Part shown: positions 26,372-35,917 of the stretch, piece after piece
Position numbering within the stretch: the stretch's first letter is position 1
How the letters are laid out: each line of letters begins with the position of its first letter
NCBI GenBank assembly: GCA_018333075.1
Contig: BORH01000015.1
Coordinates: forward strand, 51,052-115,051
DNA from: Heyndrickxia sporothermodurans
GTDB taxonomy: Bacteria > Bacillota > Bacilli > Bacillales > Bacillaceae_C
DNA length: 64,000 bases
Direction: 5' to 3'
Translations under genes and position numbers: made by a program
The notes under the pieces: model-generated
What the model was told of the DNA's origin: nothing
Seen by the model: the letters and a program-made list of their open reading frames with translations, nothing else
Databases searched by the model: none

Positions 26372-28960
26372 CTAAATACTCTCCTGCTTTATGGCCTCAA
26401 TAATATTTTCCTTTTTTACTTTTGCACTAGAGTAGAGCATGGCTAAACTAACGAGTATAAATACCGAAGCAATGACATAAATAACACTCATCCATGGAAA
26501 AATGAACCCGTAGCTAAATTTATTCATCATTGTTTTATAGATCAAGTACATCACGGCAAAGCTGATCGGAAGTCCAAAAAACAAAGATTTTATTCCATAA
26601 AAAATGCTTTCATAATGAATCATTTTATTAAAGCCCTTTGGTGTGATTCCAACAGATTTTAGCATCGCAAATTCTCGTTTTCTCAGTGAGATGCTCGTTG
26701 AAATTGTATTAAAAATATTTGCTATTGATATCACTGAAATTAATGCGATAAAGCCATAAGAAAATACTGACAATAACATCATCTTCTGTTCATTCTGCCT
26801 CCGATATTGATATTTATTATAAACCTCCAAATTAGACTCTTTCATTTCTTCAATTTCTTGTTGGGTCTTCAGCGGATCTGAGCTTTTCAGGAATAGATAG
26901 GTTTGCATATCATCCTTAATCTTTTCGTTTATTAATTGATCCATCACTTGTTTGGAGACAATGATATTTAAACCGCCGATTCCTGCTGAGCCGATCCCCA
27001 TAGGATGTTGATCTGTTAACGCAGCTATTTTCACTTTGTTTAAATGTATTTCTTTATCTGAATTCCCATCTATATCCGTATAGGTTAAATCGATACTTTG
27101 GCCAACTTTCGTATGAATAGCCTTCGTTTTGACATATTTTTCTGTTTCCATATCTTTATAATGGATAGTATCAATCACGATTGCAGCTAAATGTTTTGGA
27201 TCCGTAAGCTGTTTGTAATTGGCACCAACTACTTTTGCATAAGCCTTCAGATTTGAAGCATTTATTGAGCTGATCCGAATATGGTAAGGATATTCCCCGC
27301 CCTTCATCCTAGTCTTTTCTTTATCTACTATCTTTTTCCATCTACTTGCGGTTGATTCTTTTTCAACCCAAGCGTTCACATTTATCTCATTCACTACACT
27401 GTATTCCGTTACCTCATTAAGAGAAGCAATCGATTGAATCAACCGATCATCCAATACCCTATTATTTTTCCAAACTTGAATATCACTATTTACATCCTCC
27501 TGTGAAAGTTTCAAGGATTCTTTCAAATTAGAGTTAAAAAATGATACGACTAAAAACAAAACGATGCTTATGACAAGTGAAAATACAGTGGCATGGTACC
27601 TTCGTTTATTTCTTTTCAAGTTTTTCAACCCTATTTCCGCTTCCATTCCGAAAATCTTGCGAATAAACTTCGATGTTTTTACTGTTTTACTCGTAAGCTT
27701 CACATCTGTTGTTTGACGAATGGCATCAATGGCGGTAATCTTAGATGCTTTTATCGCTGGTAAGTAGGTTGAAATGAAAATCGTCAGCATAGAAACGACG
27801 CAGGTAATCAAGAGAGAGAATGGGGTAACGATGATGCGTAACTTTTCCGTTACACCTAAAGCTCCTTCGATCATTGAGTTAATGAATTGAAAGGTAATTC
27901 CAATCCCTGCAAGCCCACATATGATCCCAATTGGAATACTAATTATGCCAATAATTAGCCCCTCAAAAAATACTGAATTTCTCTTCTGCCTTTTCGTAGC
28001 TCCTACACTCGCCATCATTCCTAAATGACGGGAACGTTCTGAAACAGAAATCGCAAAAGCATTATAAATTAACGAAACTGAGCCAATCATAATTACTGCG
28101 ATAATGATTGCTGATAATGGATAAATCGTACTGTGCGTACCTGGGGTTGCACCAAGATAATGAAGCAATTCATAATTATATTGGACTGATTCGATTTTGT
28201 TTTTCCTTGCCAAATTTTTTGCATGAGTAAATAAGGAGTTATTTGTTTTCTTTACGATAACAGCTGCATTTACTTTTTCAGTTGCTTCCATTACGTTTTC
28301 ATCTGTATAGCTTATAACAGTGTATCCAGGTGCCCATGCTGGCTCCCATGTAGGACGTTTGATAAAGCCTACAACTGTATAATTTCTTGTAGATTTATCT
28401 GTTAACGTTTCAGTTACTTTATCATCCACTATTCGTATTGGTTCAGATTGATCCAACGGGTGATCAGTATCTTTAGAGTATCTTTCACCTACCTGAAGCG
28501 TAAATTGATCACCAATTTTGAAATTTACCTTTGCGTTCGAAACAATGGTCTCAGAAATAACCACTTCATTTTCTGTTTTTGGAAGACGCCCTTTACTCAA
28601 TTCAATCGGAAACTTGTTAAAGCCTTGTCCATTAAATTCCTTAATAAACAAATATGGCTTATTCGGATTTTGTCCTCCCTTTAAAGGAGAATAGCCGGCA
28701 TCTCTTGAGATGAATTCTGTCTTTGTTTCATCATCATTCTTAATTGCTTGTAGCTGCTTTTTGTTTACATTTTTATACAGGACATGCCATTCCCCTGTCG
28801 TTGAGATGGTTTGTCTTTTCATTAAATCTAAAAAAGAGAATCCTAAAGTGGCAACAGCAGTCACCATTGCAACAGAAATAATGACACCAATAATTGTCAC
28901 CAATGTCCGTCTCTTGTTTTGTTTCAGCTGTCTAACTGTTAGCTTATTTACAATATTCAC
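26372..28960 (-). CDS. ABC transporter permease, FtsX/MacB-like, large
   Basis: 862 residues. N-terminal TM at about 17-38, an extracytoplasmic MacB-PCD-like domain to about 275, three TM helices with an FtsX core (about 280-420), a second TM at about 455-475, a second extracytoplasmic domain and a C-terminal FtsX core (about 730-850). The motif SERSRHLGMMASVGATKRQ and its second copy SLRKREFAMLKSVGITPKGFNKMI mark the two coupling regions. GTG start overlaps the stop of the ATPase gene by 4 bases. With the adjacent kinase and regulator it looks like a peptide-antibiotic or envelope-stress exporter. Confidence 0.87.
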   Translation of the reverse strand: MNIVNKLTVRQLKQNKRRTLVTIIGVIISVAMVTAVATLGFSFLDLMKRQTISTTGEWHVLYKNVNKKQLQAIKNDDETKTEFISRDAGYSPLKGGQNPNKPYLFIKEFNGQGFNKFPIELSKGRLPKTENEVVISETIVSNAKVNFKIGDQFTLQVGERYSKDTDHPLDQSEPIRIVDDKVTETLTDKSTRNYTVVGFIKRPTWEPAWAPGYTVISYTDENVMEATEKVNAAVIVKKTNNSLFTHAKNLARKNKIESVQYNYELLHYLGATPGTHSTIYPLSAIIIAVIMIGSVSLIYNAFAISVSERSRHLGMMASVGATKRQKRNSVFFEGLIIGIISIPIGIICGLAGIGITFQFINSMIEGALGVTEKLRIIVTPFSLLITCVVSMLTIFISTYLPAIKASKITAIDAIRQTTDVKLTSKTVKTSKFIRKIFGMEAEIGLKNLKRNKRRYHATVFSLVISIVLFLVVSFFNSNLKESLKLSQEDVNSDIQVWKNNRVLDDRLIQSIASLNEVTEYSVVNEINVNAWVEKESTASRWKKIVDKEKTRMKGGEYPYHIRISSINASNLKAYAKVVGANYKQLTDPKHLAAIVIDTIHYKDMETEKYVKTKAIHTKVGQSIDLTYTDIDGNSDKEIHLNKVKIAALTDQHPMGIGSAGIGGLNIIVSKQVMDQLINEKIKDDMQTYLFLKSSDPLKTQQEIEEMKESNLEVYNKYQYRRQNEQKMMLLSVFSYGFIALISVISIANIFNTISTSISLRKREFAMLKSVGITPKGFNKMIHYESIFYGIKSLFFGLPISFAVMYLIYKTMMNKFSYGFIFPWMSVIYVIASVFILVSLAMLYSSAKVKKENIIEAIKQESI

Positions 28961-29640
28961 GAGTGGATCACCTCGTCCTTGGCAATCCTTCCATCTTCAA
29001 TCGAAATGATTCTGTCAGCCTGCAGGGCAATTCGTTCATCATGGGTAATGACAATTAACGTTTGATTATAGGCTTTATTAAACATTATTAATAAATCAAT
29101 AATCTCACTACTATTCTTACTATCTAAATTTCCTGTAGGCTCGTCTGCCAGCATGATAGCGGGATGACTAATGAGTGCCCTACCAATCGAGACCCTTTGC
29201 TGCTGTCCTCCTGATAATTGGTTAGGCAAATGATGGATCCGATGTTGTAGATTTAATGTCTTTACAAGGTCATTAAACTCCTTCTTATTTACCTTTTGTT
29301 TATCAAGCAGAAGAGGCAGAGTCATGTTCTCTTCCACCGTTAAAACCGGAATCAAGTTATAAAACTGGTAAATCAAGCCGATCTGCCTGCGCCTAAAAAT
29401 AGCCAGCTGTGTTTCATTCAGGCTATACATATCTGTTTGATCAACAAAGACTTTTCCGCTTGTTGGACGATCTACACCACCTAGCAGGTGAAGTAGAGTC
29501 GATTTCCCTGATCCGGATGGACCAATAATTGCAACAAATTCACCTTTTTTAACTGAAAAGGAGACATCATCCAGTGCTTTTACTGCCGATTCACCTTTTC
29601 CATATATTTTAGACAGATGCTCTATTTTTAAAATTTCCAT
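28957..29640 (-). CDS. ABC transporter ATPase, MacB/LolD type
   Basis: 227 residues with all motifs: Walker A GPSGSGKST (about 39-47), Q-loop, signature LSGGQQQRVSIGRAL (about 142-156), Walker B IMLADEPTGNLD and the switch His (VITHDE). It powers the large FtsX-type permease encoded next, with a 4-base overlap (GTGA). The pair lies 94 bases downstream of the histidine kinase gene, the standard order of BceRS-BceAB-like detoxification modules. Confidence 0.94.
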   Translation of the reverse strand: MEILKIEHLSKIYGKGESAVKALDDVSFSVKKGEFVAIIGPSGSGKSTLLHLLGGVDRPTSGKVFVDQTDMYSLNETQLAIFRRRQIGLIYQFYNLIPVLTVEENMTLPLLLDKQKVNKKEFNDLVKTLNLQHRIHHLPNQLSGGQQQRVSIGRALISHPAIMLADEPTGNLDSKNSSEIIDLLIMFNKAYNQTLIVITHDERIALQADRIISIEDGRIAKDEVIHS

Positions 29641-29734
29641 TGTTACTCCTCCATAATTATGCTGATGGATATCATTCTATCTGTCTAAAATGACTTTCAA
29701 GTGACTGTAAAAATGACAATTTAGTCACCTAAAG

Positions 29735-30736
29735 TTATATCACCTGTTTGTAAAATTTTATTCGAAACCGCGTGCCCTTTTCACTATTGCTCGTCACATC
29801 AATGACTCCATTTTGACTAGTAATGATACTGTGTGCCATCGAAAGACCAATACCTATGCTACCTTCACTGGCATTTTTCCCTTTATAAAAGCGTTTAAAA
29901 ATATATGGTAAATCTTCCTTTGGAATGCCTCCACCGTTATCCGCGATGACTATTTCCGTAAATAAGGCGTTTTCGGAAAATGAAATGGCAATAACGCCGC
30001 CTTCATGGGTGTGCTCTACACAGTTTTTCAAAATATTAATTAGCGCTTCAGCTGTCCAATTGAGATCACCCAAAAAAGTAACATTGTCCTCACCTTGAAT
30101 GGAAACCGTTTGTCCTTTAATATCCATTGGAATGGAGACAGGCTCCAGCGCCTTTTGAACAAGCTGCTTCACCAATATTTGATCTTTTTTGAATTGAATG
30201 GTCTTCGCTTCAATTTTCGATAGCTTTAATAGTGAAGACACAAGCCAATCAATTCGTTCAAGCTGGATACGAATATTGCGAGTGAATTCTTTTCTTTTTG
30301 TTGGAGGAAGATCAGAATCGCTTAACAAATCAGCCATCATCGTCATGGAGGTAAGTGGTGTTTTAAGCTGATGAGAAATATCAGAAATAGCATCTGTCAA
30401 TTGAGTTTTGTCCTGCTGCAAAAGGGACCTCTGCTCAGAAAGCATCAACGTCACTTTATACATATCATTCTTTAATATACTTAGCTCCCCTTCTTGATTA
30501 TCACGGACATCAAGTGAATAGTTACCACTGCTAATTTGCCGCAAATAGATAGAAAGCTTTTCAAGTTCTCGATATCTCCACCTAGTAAACAATAAGCTAC
30601 TTGCAATGAGTAAAGCAGAAGCAATAAATACAACTACTGCTCCAATAATCGAAAAAATTGCCACTACTATCATTGATATAAAGCTTATAGAGCACATGAT
30701 CAGTAATAGGAATTGAACCTCTCTATTACGCAGCAT
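29735..30736 (-). CDS. Intramembrane-sensing histidine kinase, BceS-like
   Basis: 333 residues. Two TM helices at about 8-29 and 31-51 with almost no loop between them, so there is no external sensor domain; this is the hallmark of BceS-type kinases that sense through their ABC transporter. A short HAMP-like linker follows, then the dimerisation helix with His122 (ISHQLKTPLTS) and the ATPase domain (NILKNCVEH, IADNGGGIPKED, IGIGLSMA). The ATG follows the stop of the response regulator gene without any gap. Expected to respond to peptides acting on the cell envelope. Confidence 0.9.
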   Translation of the reverse strand: MLRNREVQFLLLIMCSISFISMIVVAIFSIIGAVVVFIASALLIASSLLFTRWRYRELEKLSIYLRQISSGNYSLDVRDNQEGELSILKNDMYKVTLMLSEQRSLLQQDKTQLTDAISDISHQLKTPLTSMTMMADLLSDSDLPPTKRKEFTRNIRIQLERIDWLVSSLLKLSKIEAKTIQFKKDQILVKQLVQKALEPVSIPMDIKGQTVSIQGEDNVTFLGDLNWTAEALINILKNCVEHTHEGGVIAISFSENALFTEIVIADNGGGIPKEDLPYIFKRFYKGKNASEGSIGIGLSMAHSIITSQNGVIDVTSNSEKGTRFRIKFYKQVI

Positions 30737-31420
30737 CTAATCACCAACCTTATATCCTAAACCGCGTACTGTTTTAATCAATGTAGGTTGCTGTGGATCG
30801 TCCTCCAGCTTTTCCCTTAGCCTTTTTATATAAACGGTTAATGTATTATCATTTACAAAATCGCCTGCCACATCCCAAATCTGCTCTAAAAGCTGACTTC
30901 TTGAAAGCACTTGCCCAATATGATTAGCAAAAATTAGAAACAAACGATATTCTAACGCAGTTAATAGAATCTCCACCCCATTTTTATAAATCTTTCCTTC
31001 CAGCGTATTAATGCGAACTTTTTTTATTTCAATGATTGACTGATTGGGAAACTGCTTATGATATCTTCTCAAAACCGTTTTAATCCTTGAAAGAAGCTCT
31101 CGAATACGAAAAGGCTTAGTAATATAATCATCCGCTCCCATATCAAGCCCCATAACAACATTTACCTCATCATCAATCACCGTTAAAAAAATGACCGGAA
31201 TATCCTTCTTCGCTTTTACTATTTTGCACAGCTCATAACCGCTCCCATCAGGAAGGGTCAAATCAAACAAGCATAAAGCAAACTGATCTATGTCTTCTGC
31301 GATCACTTCCTTCGCAGATGCCACATCATAACAAAGAACGGTAGAAAAGTGATCCTGCTGCAGTGAATACTCCAGACCAGAAGCGATCGTTTTATCATCT
31401 TCCACTAGCAAAATTTTCAT
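30737..31420 (-). CDS. OmpR family response regulator, BceR-like
   Basis: 227 residues. Receiver domain with acidic pocket EDD at 7-9, phospho-acceptor Asp53 (LFDLTLPDGSG) and Lys102 (YITKPFRIREL); C-terminal winged helix (about 130-225) with LTALEYRLFLIFANHIGQVLSRSQLLEQIWD and VNDNTLTVYIKRLREKLEDD. First gene of a regulator-kinase-ATPase-permease cluster, and thus probably activates the ABC genes when the kinase is stimulated. Confidence 0.93.
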   Translation of the reverse strand: MKILLVEDDKTIASGLEYSLQQDHFSTVLCYDVASAKEVIAEDIDQFALCLFDLTLPDGSGYELCKIVKAKKDIPVIFLTVIDDEVNVVMGLDMGADDYITKPFRIRELLSRIKTVLRRYHKQFPNQSIIEIKKVRINTLEGKIYKNGVEILLTALEYRLFLIFANHIGQVLSRSQLLEQIWDVAGDFVNDNTLTVYIKRLREKLEDDPQQPTLIKTVRGLGYKVGD

Positions 31421-31611
31421 TAATTGTCATCCTAACTATTTTTCTTTTGAAATGTAGATCTTTCATTCATCATTTATAACAAGCTTATTATTCCTAAATG
31501 TAACAGAAAATGAATGGAAAATCTTTATTGAAAGCAAAGGATTGTACATACTTAATAAAAGAGGAAGTATATATGAGGATCTAAAATGAGCTGCGGCAAT
31601 GACTTAGTCAA

Positions 31612-31661
31612 AAAAATAAAGGGACTGCCTTATAAGTTTTTGACACTTATAGGACAGTCCC
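31612..31661 (-). terminator. Terminator and GGGACA-type palindrome after the exported Lys-rich protein gene
   Basis: Stem 31621-31637 with 31645-31661 (GGGACTGCCTTATAAGT with ACTTATAGGACAGTCCC, one mismatch), with a T-rich tail on the minus strand. Its outer part resembles the other GGGACA hairpins in this window. Confidence 0.8.
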
Positions 31662-31680
31662 TTTTGACCTTAGCGATCTA

Positions 31681-32298
31681 TTAATAAAAGTGAACGGCAG
31701 TTAATACATATTTTCCATTTGATTGAATAAACATGAAAGAAACCTTCACACCATTATAGAATCCAGCTGGTTTATATTCATAGCTAAAATTAGCAGAATA
31801 ACCTTTGCTATAGCTTTGTTCCATTTTTAATTTTGAAGTCTTTACTTTTTTTAAGCCATTTGCGAAATCAATTGTTTTTTTCTTTGTGCTATATCTCTTC
31901 GTGTTTTTAATACTGATTTTATATGAATTTTTAGTATTTTTACGACTTCCTTTAAAAATTGAACTATCAATCACATGTTTATCTACATAAGTATAAAATG
32001 AGTTTGTTTTCCCAGTTTTAAGAGTATCTGCGTATACTTTAATAAGCTTAGCAGCTTCTGGTTTCAACTCATTAATGACCTTTTTCTTATTGAAACTTTT
32101 TGAAAAGGACATAATACCCTTTTTCGATACTGTTGCTTTAGATACATGTTTTGTAGCAGTTGTCTTAGCTGCTTGCTTTACCGTTGTCGTTGAAGCGTTA
32201 GCTTCCGCACCAACTCCCATTGCTCCAAATAAAAGACTACATGCTATAACGCTAGACATAAACGCCTTTTTTCTAAGATTCTTACTTCGTCTCTCCAT
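31681..32298 (-). CDS. Exported Lys/Thr-rich hypothetical protein
   Basis: 205 residues with a clear signal peptide: basic start (MERRSKNLRKKAF), hydrophobic core SSVIACSLLFGAMGVGA and probable cleavage after AEANA (about residue 35). The mature part begins with a Thr/Lys-rich linker, then a basic domain of about 150 residues that resembles the DUF4878/NTF2-like lumenal folds only loosely (ending ...FIQSNGKYVLTAVHFY). Not recognised. It may be a small secreted or wall-associated protein. AGGAG lies about 12 bases before the ATG, a wide spacing. Confidence 0.6.
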   Translation of the reverse strand: MERRSKNLRKKAFMSSVIACSLLFGAMGVGAEANASTTTVKQAAKTTATKHVSKATVSKKGIMSFSKSFNKKKVINELKPEAAKLIKVYADTLKTGKTNSFYTYVDKHVIDSSIFKGSRKNTKNSYKISIKNTKRYSTKKKTIDFANGLKKVKTSKLKMEQSYSKGYSANFSYEYKPAGFYNGVKVSFMFIQSNGKYVLTAVHFY

Positions 32299-32391
32299 AA
32301 TGATGTCCCACTCCTAATCTTTCATATTCCACATAATTATGGTAATTCATGTTTTCATTTTTATAAATGGGATAAAATACCTAAAACTAGG

Positions 32392-32417
32392 GACAGAGGG
32401 TCTGGTTTGTTGTCCCA
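32392..32417. repeat. GGGACA/TGTCCC hairpin element
   Basis: AGGGACAGAGGGTCTGG... closing with TGTCCC: a short palindrome-bounded element of the same kind as those at 32521 and 43738. Confidence 0.5.
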
Positions 32418-32514
32418 AAAGAATCAGTTATTGAGGATTTTCCTATACTAAGAGTGGAAATAAAACCTATATACTGGTTTCATTACTAAGAGGAACTACT
32501 TAATATAATGATAA

Positions 32515-32549
32515 AAACAAACACGGGGACAATGAACCTGACCCCGTGT
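32515..32549 (-). terminator. Terminator after the Uma2 gene, GGGACA-type element
   Basis: Stem 32521-32528 with 32542-32549 (ACACGGGG/CCCCGTGT), T-rich on the minus strand. The loop carries GGACAATGAACCTGACC, the same words as in other copies of the family. Confidence 0.7.
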
Positions 32550-32552
32550 CCC

Positions 32553-33131
32553 TTATGAAAACACCAATGTCAAATCTATAACCAAATTTTCAAAAATAGA
32601 TACTTTCACCTTATCCTCGTCTGTATACATGTCAGGACGACCAAACCTTTGGTTTTGTTGCAGAGTAAAAACACTTACAATTTTTTCATTTGGTTCAATA
32701 ATCCAATATTCTTTTACCCTTGCCTGTTCATATTTATTAAATTTCTCAATTTTATCTTTTCTGGCTGTAGAAGGCGATGTGATCTCAATAATCACATCGG
32801 GACTACCTTTACAACCTCTATCATCCAGCTTTGAGTGATCACAAATTATTGAAATATCAGGTTCAAAAATATTTTTACTATCTTTCTCTGTTTCTTCATT
32901 CAGATTAAGTACAACATGAAAAGGTGCAGGGTAAACTTTGCATTTTTTACCTACTAAGAAGTTTGCGATTTGACGATGTAATTCCGATAATACTTCCTGA
33001 TGAATTCTTGAAGGTGCTGTTTGAAAATATACTATTCCATCAATGATTTCTGCTCTCACATCTTCGGTCCATGACAAATAATCAACATACGTATAAATTC
33101 GACCCTCTGTTGGTAATGTCAACAGATTCAC
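32553..33131 (-). CDS. Uma2 family endonuclease-like protein (DUF820)
   Basis: 192 residues, the normal size for Uma2. The PD-(D/E)XK nuclease core is seen as HQEVLSELHRQIANFLVGKKCKVYPAPFHVVL, FEPDISIICD (Asp) and SPDVIIEITSPSTARKDKIEKFNKYEQARVKEYWIIEP, with the E-x-x-S-P-S-x-x-x-D-x-x-x-K arrangement expected. The family is abundant in cyanobacteria and present in Bacillota; its biological role is uncertain. It lies alone, followed by a terminator that belongs to the dispersed GGGACA hairpins. Confidence 0.88.
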   Translation of the reverse strand: MNLLTLPTEGRIYTYVDYLSWTEDVRAEIIDGIVYFQTAPSRIHQEVLSELHRQIANFLVGKKCKVYPAPFHVVLNLNEETEKDSKNIFEPDISIICDHSKLDDRGCKGSPDVIIEITSPSTARKDKIEKFNKYEQARVKEYWIIEPNEKIVSVFTLQQNQRFGRPDMYTDEDKVKVSIFENLVIDLTLVFS

Positions 33132-33577
33132 CCCGTATCCTAAAGATTATTATCCTTTATTATATCATCTTCCCTTTTTACAGATATGAGATACTTATTA
33201 CATTTGTAACAATTATCCAATTTTAAACACTTAGTTGTATTCTTCTCGCACTCTTCAGCAGATTTATTTTCTCTCCTACCGGGGATTCTTTTGTTACTAT
33301 TTTACTAGGTTCGGTAATAGCTTGATTATGCATCATCTTTATCAATAATTGTTTTAAATAATATTTTCTCTTTGTAATTGTTCATAATTTTTCATATCTA
33401 TACCTCAAAAATAAATTGTATAATAACATTATATCCAAAACATTTAGGAAATTATCAAAGGCTCTGTTCCAAAAACTATGATTTTTTAGGACAAACTTAT
33501 AACAAAAAGATTACAATTGAAAATTCCCCTTAAACTATGAATTTGTCCCCGTACAAAAATTTAAAGGAAGGTTTCAA
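33132..33577. other. Gene-poor region before the DUF6155 gene
   Basis: AT-rich. On the minus strand a stretch of about 48 codons (ending TAA at 33223-33225) is open and reads like protein (ending SPVGEKINLLKSARRIQLSV), but it has no ribosome site or family I recognise; it may be the remnant of a lost gene. The plus-strand promoter for the next gene must be in the last 100 bases. Confidence 0.4.
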
Positions 33578-34123
33578 ATGAAAATCAAAGTAACCGAGTT
33601 AAAAAAGCAATTAAAAAAGTATGATCAAAAAGAACTTATTCAATTAATTGCAGATCTTTATAAGACTAATAAGGATGTGCAATCATATTTATCTGTACAC
33701 TTCCTTGGCGAAGAAGCTGTGCTTGAATTGTATAATCAGACAAAGAAATCAATCGAAAATGAATTTTTTCCGGAAAAAGGATTTGGTAAGTTACGTTTAA
33801 ATCAAGCCAAAAATGCCATTTCTCACTTTAATACACTTACCAAAGATGAATTGAGAACAACTGATCTTATGCTATATTACGTTGAGCAAGGTGTGGAGTT
33901 TACAAATACTTTCGGTGATATAAATGACAGCTTTTATACTAGTATAGAAAAGATGTATGAAAAAGTAACCAGTATGTGTCAAAAAGAAGAATCCTACTAC
34001 CAAACTTTCGAGGATCGAATAAAACAAGTGGTAATCGATACAGATGGCATTGGTTGGGGATTTCATGAACAATTATATGAATTGTATAGTGAGATAGAGT
34101 ATATATACAGTGATGAAGAATAG
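33578..34123 (+). CDS. DUF6155 family protein
   Basis: 181 residues, helical and acidic (many E/K), without signal peptide or TM segment. The beginning MKIKVTELKKQLKKYDQKELIQLIADLYKTNKDVQSYL and the block FFPEKGFGKLRLNQAKNAI match what I know of DUF6155, a small cytoplasmic family of unknown function in Bacillota. AAAGGAAGG precedes the ATG. Isolated between convergent or divergent hypothetical genes. Confidence 0.65.
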   Translation: MKIKVTELKKQLKKYDQKELIQLIADLYKTNKDVQSYLSVHFLGEEAVLELYNQTKKSIENEFFPEKGFGKLRLNQAKNAISHFNTLTKDELRTTDLMLYYVEQGVEFTNTFGDINDSFYTSIEKMYEKVTSMCQKEESYYQTFEDRIKQVVIDTDGIGWGFHEQLYELYSEIEYIYSDEE

Positions 34124-34198
34124 GCTATTTGAGGAGGTGACTCTTCTTTTGAGTCACCTTTTGAGTAAATGTAGTCTGTCTACTGATATAAAAAATTA

Positions 34199-34816
34199 TT
34201 ATTCTATCAATTTCGTATCGTACATCGTAAAATCGCAACGATAGATGAATAGATACTTTCCATCTATGATTAAGCCTGTTGAGTTTGGAACATCAGTTGA
34301 CCAATAGGATACTGAGTTTCCTGCAAATGTAGCTACGGGTTTTCCAAGCTGTGATCTGATTAAGATGACTTTTGATTTTCCATCAAAGTAGTTATGAAAG
34401 TTATTCACGATTTTATTGATAAAAGGGGTACTCCTATCATTATTTTCAATCGAAACTTGCTTAGGTAATTCATTCATAACATCTGTTAGTCCCTTTTCGT
34501 ACATTATTAGTGTACTTCCCACATGGGTAATTTGTTTTCCCCCTATTGTTATGTTCAATACTGAGGACTGCTTCGTTGTTTCTCCCTTTTCATTGGATAT
34601 ATCAAATTTTGTGTCCCTGCTAATGTTTCCGGATTTTCCTTTAATCGTATCTATTGGCTGCCCATCAGCATCATACGTTTGTAATGTTACATTAAGGCCT
34701 TTTAGTTCTTTCACCATATTTTTACCCCAAAAACTAAACAACTCACATCCACTAAGTACGAATACCAGTGTAATTGATACTAATGTTATGGCTAAATATT
34801 TTATATATTTATTCAT
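34199..34816 (-). CDS. Lipoprotein, DUF5052-like
   Basis: 205 residues with a lipoprotein signal peptide and lipobox LSGC (Cys24), so it should be anchored outside the membrane. The mature part is beta-rich (GLNVTLQTYDADGQPIDTIKGKSGNISRDTKFD, later VLNITIGGKQITHVGSTLIMYE) and resembles DUF5052, a family of unknown function in Bacillus and Clostridium. ATG follows a GGGAGGGAA-type site. No operon partner: the next gene on the strand is 80 bases upstream and encodes a cytoplasmic protein. Confidence 0.65.
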   Translation of the reverse strand: MNKYIKYLAITLVSITLVFVLSGCELFSFWGKNMVKELKGLNVTLQTYDADGQPIDTIKGKSGNISRDTKFDISNEKGETTKQSSVLNITIGGKQITHVGSTLIMYEKGLTDVMNELPKQVSIENNDRSTPFINKIVNNFHNYFDGKSKVILIRSQLGKPVATFAGNSVSYWSTDVPNSTGLIIDGKYLFIYRCDFTMYDTKLIE

Positions 34817-34896
34817 TTCTTATTCCCTCCCTTATATGTATTTATTATATAAAGGAAATCCAATATTTGTTTGATATTTTATTTACCGTCCCTCTG

Positions 34897-35703
34897 TCAT
34901 CCTGCAATTTCAGCCGAAGTGAGCTCACCGTTAATATTGCCGTCTACAATAATGGAATGTCCCCAAAACATATCTCCATCAGAAAAGAATATTTCAAAAT
35001 CACCATCCGGATAAACACTGATGCTGCTTAATTCCATGAAATCAATGAACATTTCTTTTGTAATCACAGCTATTTCTGCCTCATCATTATCCTGCAGCCA
35101 TTCATTCGCTAACTCCACAAGCTCTTCTGCAGCATACTTTCTAATTTTCACGTTCCATTCATTCTGCTTCTTAAAAAGAGCATAGGCTGTTTCCAATGAA
35201 GACTTCATTTTATTCTCATCTTCATTCCAATCCAAATACAATAGCCCTTCTCCAGCCCAAGTAACGGTCTTTTCAAATAGTTTAACGCTTTTCACAAGCT
35301 CGAGCTGCCCTAATACCTCATCATTGTAAAAAACCGGCTTCATTGATTCCTGCAAAATCATTTCCAATGCATTATCTTTATAATTAGTTTCAAGAACCTT
35401 TATAAGCATCATTGAATTTTCTGCCCTTCGCACCATTAATCTCGCTATCTCATTCTCTTTCAAAATATCTCTTGATTGTTTCCATTCTTCATCAGTAACC
35501 AACCATTCCAGTCGCAATTCTTCTTTTTTAATAGGTTCAATATCATGTAGGTTTTTCCACGCAATCAAATCAATGGACGCATTCCATAGTTTATCTCCTC
35601 CAGCTTTTCCCGCACCAATCCCTGATGCCCCTGTGACAGCTGCCACCTCAATAATATTTTCTGCAAATCTGCTTTCAAATTTACTTCTTTGACTCATTTT
35701 CAC
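34897..35703 (-). CDS. DUF2262 domain protein
   Basis: About 268 residues. The C-terminal half (about 125-268) is a DUF2262 domain: KTVTWAGEGLLYLDWNEDENKMKSSLETAYALFKKQNEWNVKIRKYAAEEL and the signature SISVYPDGDFEIFFSDGDMFWGHSIIVDGN. The N-terminal half is helical and unassigned. No signal peptide. AGGA is six bases before a GTG at 35703; an ATG two codons later (35697) is also possible. In other Bacillota such proteins occur singly and have no known role. Confidence 0.7.
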   Translation of the reverse strand: MKMSQRSKFESRFAENIIEVAAVTGASGIGAGKAGGDKLWNASIDLIAWKNLHDIEPIKKEELRLEWLVTDEEWKQSRDILKENEIARLMVRRAENSMMLIKVLETNYKDNALEMILQESMKPVFYNDEVLGQLELVKSVKLFEKTVTWAGEGLLYLDWNEDENKMKSSLETAYALFKKQNEWNVKIRKYAAEELVELANEWLQDNDEAEIAVITKEMFIDFMELSSISVYPDGDFEIFFSDGDMFWGHSIIVDGNINGELTSAEIAG

Positions 35704-35917
35704 ACACAATCCTTTCTCCTATTTAGTGATGCAGTTAAAAATTCCTTAGCATCGATGAACCACCAATCAAATTTCGACTATGTTCAACTTAATCATCTAT
35801 TAATCAAACGTTTGATTAATAGGCGTCTAAACTTGCATATTTGCTTACTTTTTATGCAATTAATAAAAGAAAATTCTGTCGAACTTCTTGGGTTCACCTT
35901 AAAACTCATTTAGCCAA

